From contig SGPM01000200.1 in assembly GCA_004802725.1 (NCBI GenBank), positions 1 to 50,426 on the forward strand: a stretch of DNA of 50,426 bases, given 5' to 3'. Source of the DNA: Antrodiella citrinella (lineage: Eukaryota; Basidiomycota; Agaricomycetes; Polyporales; Steccherinaceae). Below, piece by piece: positions 46,970-50,426 of this stretch. Made by a program: the position numbers and the translations under genes. How positions within the stretch are numbered: position 1 is the stretch's first letter; each line of letters opens with the position of its first letter. The notes under the pieces were generated by a model, which saw only the letters and a list, made by a program, of their open reading frames with translations, was not told the DNA's origin and did no database searches.

Positions 46970-47684
46970 AGACTGTAGTCGGAGATCGCTAGTTTGTACC
47001 TGTTAACGTGTCCGCTGCATACGACGATTAGCCTTCGGACATGGTAGAATCTGTCTGTCACGTACACACAAAGTTCCTCGCGACCTGCTGTCTCGCCTTT
47101 TCATTGTCCTAAATCGCGTCCGCCACATCGATAGATAAGCTTCACAATGGGAAGGGCTTGAGATATAGCGAACGCACCGCATCCTGGGTCTGAGTGAGGA
47201 TGTCAAACTTCACCTGTTCAGCGATGGAAGCTCTGACGGCGTCCAACGAGCCCATAACGATAGTCCTGGAGAAGAGATGGCGGAAGGGAGTTGGATAGCG
47301 TGGTTGAGTATGAATTAGGGACCGCCGGGCGAAAGACAAGAATTTATAGGCGTGACTCATGGGTAAGTCAGGAGGTTGTTAAGTTGCATCGATTCTGGTA
47401 TCAATTGAAATCTGACTCGAATGCTCAGGCCATTATCATGGTCCGCCGCACTCGACCAAGGGCAAAGTCAGCACACGCGTGAGGTTTTCGGCAAGATAAT
47501 TCTCGGAGGGCCGACGTCCGTTAGTGGCCTGAAGCAAAAAATGGCTTACGTAACGCGTGTATCGTAGATGCGATCGAACGCCTGCCTCAACGTTCGCTCA
47601 TAGAGGCTTTCTTCATCGCCACCAGCATCCCAGTTACCTTCTCTCCATTTCACTTGTTGTTCTATACCTCTTCATTCTATACTA
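46970..47684. other. 5' region of threonine aldolase and of the zinc-finger gene
   Basis: It should hold the missing first exon of the aldolase. A minus-strand frame from 47360 (with ATG 47253, MGSLDAVRASIAEQ) might contribute a leader but has no aldolase motif. A degenerate RDFR-like reading lies near 47101-47125. Promoters for both genes must be here. Confidence 0.35.
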
Positions 47685-48083
47685 ATGGGTAACGTGCGCA
47701 TCTCAAACTCCTTCCAATGCACAAGTAGCCTCCAGCTCAAGATCAATCTCTCTCTAGGGTGCCAAAGCTCAGCAAAAACGCGAAAGGAACGCAGCCAAGA
47801 CTGGCGGCACCGCGAAAAGTCAGAACAAGGTCAATGAAGCCGCGAAGAACATCATTTGCCAAACATGCAGACAGGCCTTCGTGAGTAACTCGACATCCCA
47901 TCTAGCTAATCGCCATTCTCACAGGTTTACACCCACAGTTGTTGACCACGAGGCTCCCGGCGTGAGTGCATGCTCCCCAATGCGAGATATTGTCAAGATG
48001 CTGATTGAAACCACAGTTTGGAGGAACACGCTCAGAACCGTCATAGCAAGTCCGCGGCTGAGTGCTTCCCCGGTTCCGCTTGA
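47685..48083 (+). CDS. small 4F5/zf-met2 (At2g23090-like) protein, 73 aa
   Basis: Four exons in phase: 47685-47693, 47758-47880, 47939-47961, 48017-48083. The first exon is only 9 nt and codes MGN. Together they give MGN|GAKAQQKRERNAAKTGG, then CQTCRQAF|LLTTRLPA|LEEHAQNRHSKSAAECFPG. This is the standard order of the family: a basic 4F5-like start, a C-x2-C pair, then H-x4-H (EHAQNRH) completing one zinc site. Members are small conserved eukaryotic proteins, probably nucleic-acid associated. A precise role is unknown. The acceptor at 47938 was preferred over the one at 47925 because only it keeps the conserved frame. Confidence 0.85.
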
Positions 48084-48402
48084 AGTGGACGATTGGGGCT
48101 ACGAATCGTATCTTTGGGAGGGAGATGTCATTCTATAGAGACGACTTCCATACCACCAGTGCTCTACCTCCATTGGGTTTCCGCTCGGCTTGTTGCATAG
48201 ACGGTGTAGGGTAGTCGGGGATTTGTATAATGGGATTCTGCGTATGCAGTGCATTAGTGGGGATTATATGTTACAACCTGCAGCGAGCCGTCATCGCATC
48301 TATCCTGGTCGTGACCCGAAACTCCAAAAGTCATGACAGTAGACCACCTCTCTCCTTCTCCATTTGCTCTCTCCGTTCCATCCCGAAACCGCATTTCCGC
48401 GC

Positions 48403-48817
48403 TCATAATGAGGGGAACGAGCCTCCTGCTCCTGCTCCTTGGGCACCCATCGACTGCAGCTTCTCGCCCACTTTTTTGTTGACCTCGAAGAATTTTGATA
48501 CGCAGCGGTCGATGCATACGCTCTCGCCCTTGTTGAGGTCGCCCTCCGCGTATCGTGTGCCAACGCATTTCGTATGACATGACCTGCGTGGGGTTGGAAG
48601 AAATAAACGGTGTTCACGAAAGTATAAGGGAACAATACGCACGTAACGAGTTTGTTAAAGATGTCTGTGATCATGTCAAGTCTAAAGATTCCGACAACAA
48701 TCAGCAATGCAGAACGATAGTGCAAAACACCAGCACTCACTCGCTGACTGCCATATCCACGCGTTCATGGTTAATGGGACCTGACGGCCCAGAAGAACCT
48801 CTTCCCAAGAAAGACAT
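48403..48817 (-). CDS. TIM10: Tim10-family mitochondrial intermembrane-space chaperone, 98 aa
   Basis: Exons 48741-48817, 48643-48681 and 48403-48583, in phase. After [14 protein letters not shown] comes [19 protein letters not shown] ... [25 protein letters not shown]. This is the twin C-x3-C hallmark of small Tims; the second-motif wording ([13 protein letters not shown]) is specific to Tim10. With Tim9 it forms a hexamer that escorts hydrophobic carrier proteins across the intermembrane space. The four cysteines form two disulfides through the Mia40 pathway. The Gly/Ala tail is slightly longer than in yeast. Confidence 0.93.
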
Positions 48818-49132
48818 TTTAGGAGGTCAAGGGCGAATGTAACGTGGTAGGATCCCGAAGAGTTTTGAGGAAGAGAATGCAAGGTAAAGGAGAGAGGAGC
48901 ACTGTGACTTTGGTGACGGAACTGCAAGCAGTGAGAACTCATGTTTTGCCGCCGGCGCGTCGGCTAAGAACGCGATCGAGATTAGCATGAAAAGTATGTA
49001 GGCGCCCTAAAGCAAAGGTTTGTAGAAAGCCTTCTGTGGCTGAACAGACCGTTACATACTCCGTGAACAGTGAGTTCGTTCGTTTCTTGTGATGAATGCG
49101 AATACTAATGAGGCGTCTAGGCAACAAATGAA
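48818..49132. promoter_or_regulatory. shared divergent promoter region (TIM10 / UTP4)
   Basis: 315 bp between opposite start codons. Minor open frames are present; no specific element was recognised. Confidence 0.4.
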
Positions 49133-50426
49133 ATGACAGAACCAAGTCCCATCTCTGTGCACCGCTGCCGCTTCGTGGACTTCACCCCGTCCGCAATCAC
49201 CACTCTCGCATTTCCACCTTTGCCGCTTCCCTCGGTCAAGGGCAAGAAAAATGCAGCCATACGCAAGCAATTAGCCTTTGGTACACTCGCTGTCGGTCGT
49301 GCGAACGGGAATATCGAGTTGTGCGAGTGGACTGGACTAGAGCATGAGCAACAGGCTCCTCAAGCTTGGGTAGTTAAGAAAGTGTGTGCTCTGAGTTCAT
49401 TCCATCCAAGGGAAACCTCTGACAATTTGTGTATTACTCACTAGACTCTGGGCGGACCATATACGTCCAAGGTTGACTCTTTGGCATTCACCATACGGGA
49501 TCCTGACTTAGTGGCCTCGGACGAAACACCCTCCCTCTCTGACCTCCGGCTGTTCAGCACAGGTGGAGGGAGTGATCTTGCAGAGTGGGACCTCGAGAAA
49601 GGGACTGTCAAAGTACGTATACCCTTGTACCTACTATCTAGAAACCTCGCTCATCGTTTGACTTCACACAGAGAACCATCTCCTCGCAAGGCGGCTCCAT
49701 CTGGTCCATCGCGCCCAACCCTGCATCTACCCTCCTCGCACTGGGCTGCGAAGACGGGTCCATCCACCTGCTCTCCCTCGAACTAGACGCGCTCATGCAC
49801 CTCCGTCGTCTCGACCGAGTAAAAAGCCGGATCCTCAGCTTGGCTTGGGGACCGCCCGTACCGCGTGGAAATGCCTCCACCACCGCCACTACAAAAGCTT
49901 CGTCCTCAAGCGACTCGGACTCGGATAGTGACGACTCTGACGACGACAGTGTGGATGATTGGAAAGACTCGTGGTTGGTTGCTGGGTGCTCGGACAGCTG
50001 TTTAAGGAAATACGATGTTGGGAATGGGAGGGTGTTGGATAGGATGGGTACGGATAAGAATAAGGGGGAGAGGACTTTGGTGTGGACTGTCGGTGTTCTA
50101 GGGTACGTCTCACGCTCTTTGCCTTTGCCTGAACCAGAATTGACCGCTATCTAGGGATGGAACTATTGTCTCTGGTGATTCGCTCGGGTATGTGAAATTC
50201 TGGGACTCGAAGACGTGTACCCAGTTGCATTCGTTCCAAGCACACGGTGCGGACGTGCTCTGCATGGTTATCAGCCCGGTACGTCTCTCAAATTTCAAGA
50301 TGACAACCCTTATTAATCCGACCCTCTCTTTGCAGGAAGGATCCGCCCTCTACACCGCCGGCGTCGACCAAAAAATCGTCCAATTCACACACGTCAAAAC
50401 CTCTTCAGCCCACTCCACCTCTTCCT
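49133..50426 (+). CDS. UTP4: Utp4 (cirhin-like) WD40 protein of the U3 processome, 5' part
   Basis: Five exons seen, in phase: 49133-49381, 49445-49612, 49672-50102, 50155-50278, and 50336 to the window edge. The start MTEPSPISVHRCRFVDFTPSAITTLAF and the blades GTLAVGRANGNIELCEW, LRLFSTGGGSDLAEWDLEKG, TLLALGCEDGSIHLL, GDSLGYVKFWD and LYTAGVDQKIVQF match Utp4. An acidic Ser/Asp insert (residues about 185-200) sits between blades, as in other fungi. Utp4 belongs to the t-UTP/UtpA complex that loads on nascent pre-rRNA and starts small-subunit processing. The C-terminal half, including the second propeller, is outside the window. It is divergent from TIM10. Confidence 0.9.

Overview
The window comes from a filamentous basidiomycete, most likely an agaricomycete. 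Genes are dense and cut by many short introns (about 48-70 nt, GT..AG). There is a tandem family of F-box-like proteins, a degraded Tnp2/CACTA transposase and a Ty1/copia retrotransposon end, and several proteins resemble lineage-restricted agaricomycete families. No prokaryotic, organellar or viral gene set is seen. I assembled gene models by hand and required reading phase to be preserved across every intron; family names come from recognition, not from database searches.

Layout. 1-5.4 kb is a transposon graveyard: the 3' end of a copia element with its LTR, a Tnp2-type transposase wrecked by nonsense codons, a frameshift and an internal inversion, and a probable solo LTR in its last intron. 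5.6-8.4 kb (minus) is a seven-exon gene that joins an N-terminal domain of unknown function to a C-terminal WD40 propeller through a GIPED-repeat linker. 9.9-16.3 kb is a tandem array of three F-box-like paralogs with the same intron positions, plus a possible 70-residue cysteine-containing gene. 16.8-21.2 kb holds two diverged paralogous segments of about 690 bp in opposite orientation, flanking a seven-exon four-helix membrane protein. 22.7-23.1 kb is a coiled-coil protein.

24.3-29.3 kb (minus) is a 1,568-residue SH3 + TBC (RabGAP-like) protein whose catalytic fingers look replaced. It is divergent from a mitochondrial uS17-family ribosomal protein gene. 30.3-38 kb has hypothetical genes, an F-box protein that may be shortened, a frameshifted gene, a Tag1-like (LEA-type) pseudogene and one ambiguous base. 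38.6-40.1 kb has a short RWD-domain gene and a two-exon hypothetical gene.

40.5-45.4 kb is a 13-exon Urb2/Npa2 ribosome-biogenesis gene. It is followed by L-threonine aldolase (minus), a small 4F5/zinc-finger protein with a 9-nt first exon, Tim10 (minus), and the 5' part of the U3 snoRNP WD40 protein Utp4, cut by the window edge.

The right third (from 40.5 kb) is conserved housekeeping DNA: ribosome assembly (Urb2, Utp4), mitochondrial import (Tim10) and amino-acid metabolism (threonine aldolase). The mitochondrial uS17 gene lies in the middle. The left half is accessory DNA of transposons, tandem F-box genes and duplicated orphan exons. I recognise no secondary-metabolite cluster, CRISPR array, rRNA or tRNA.
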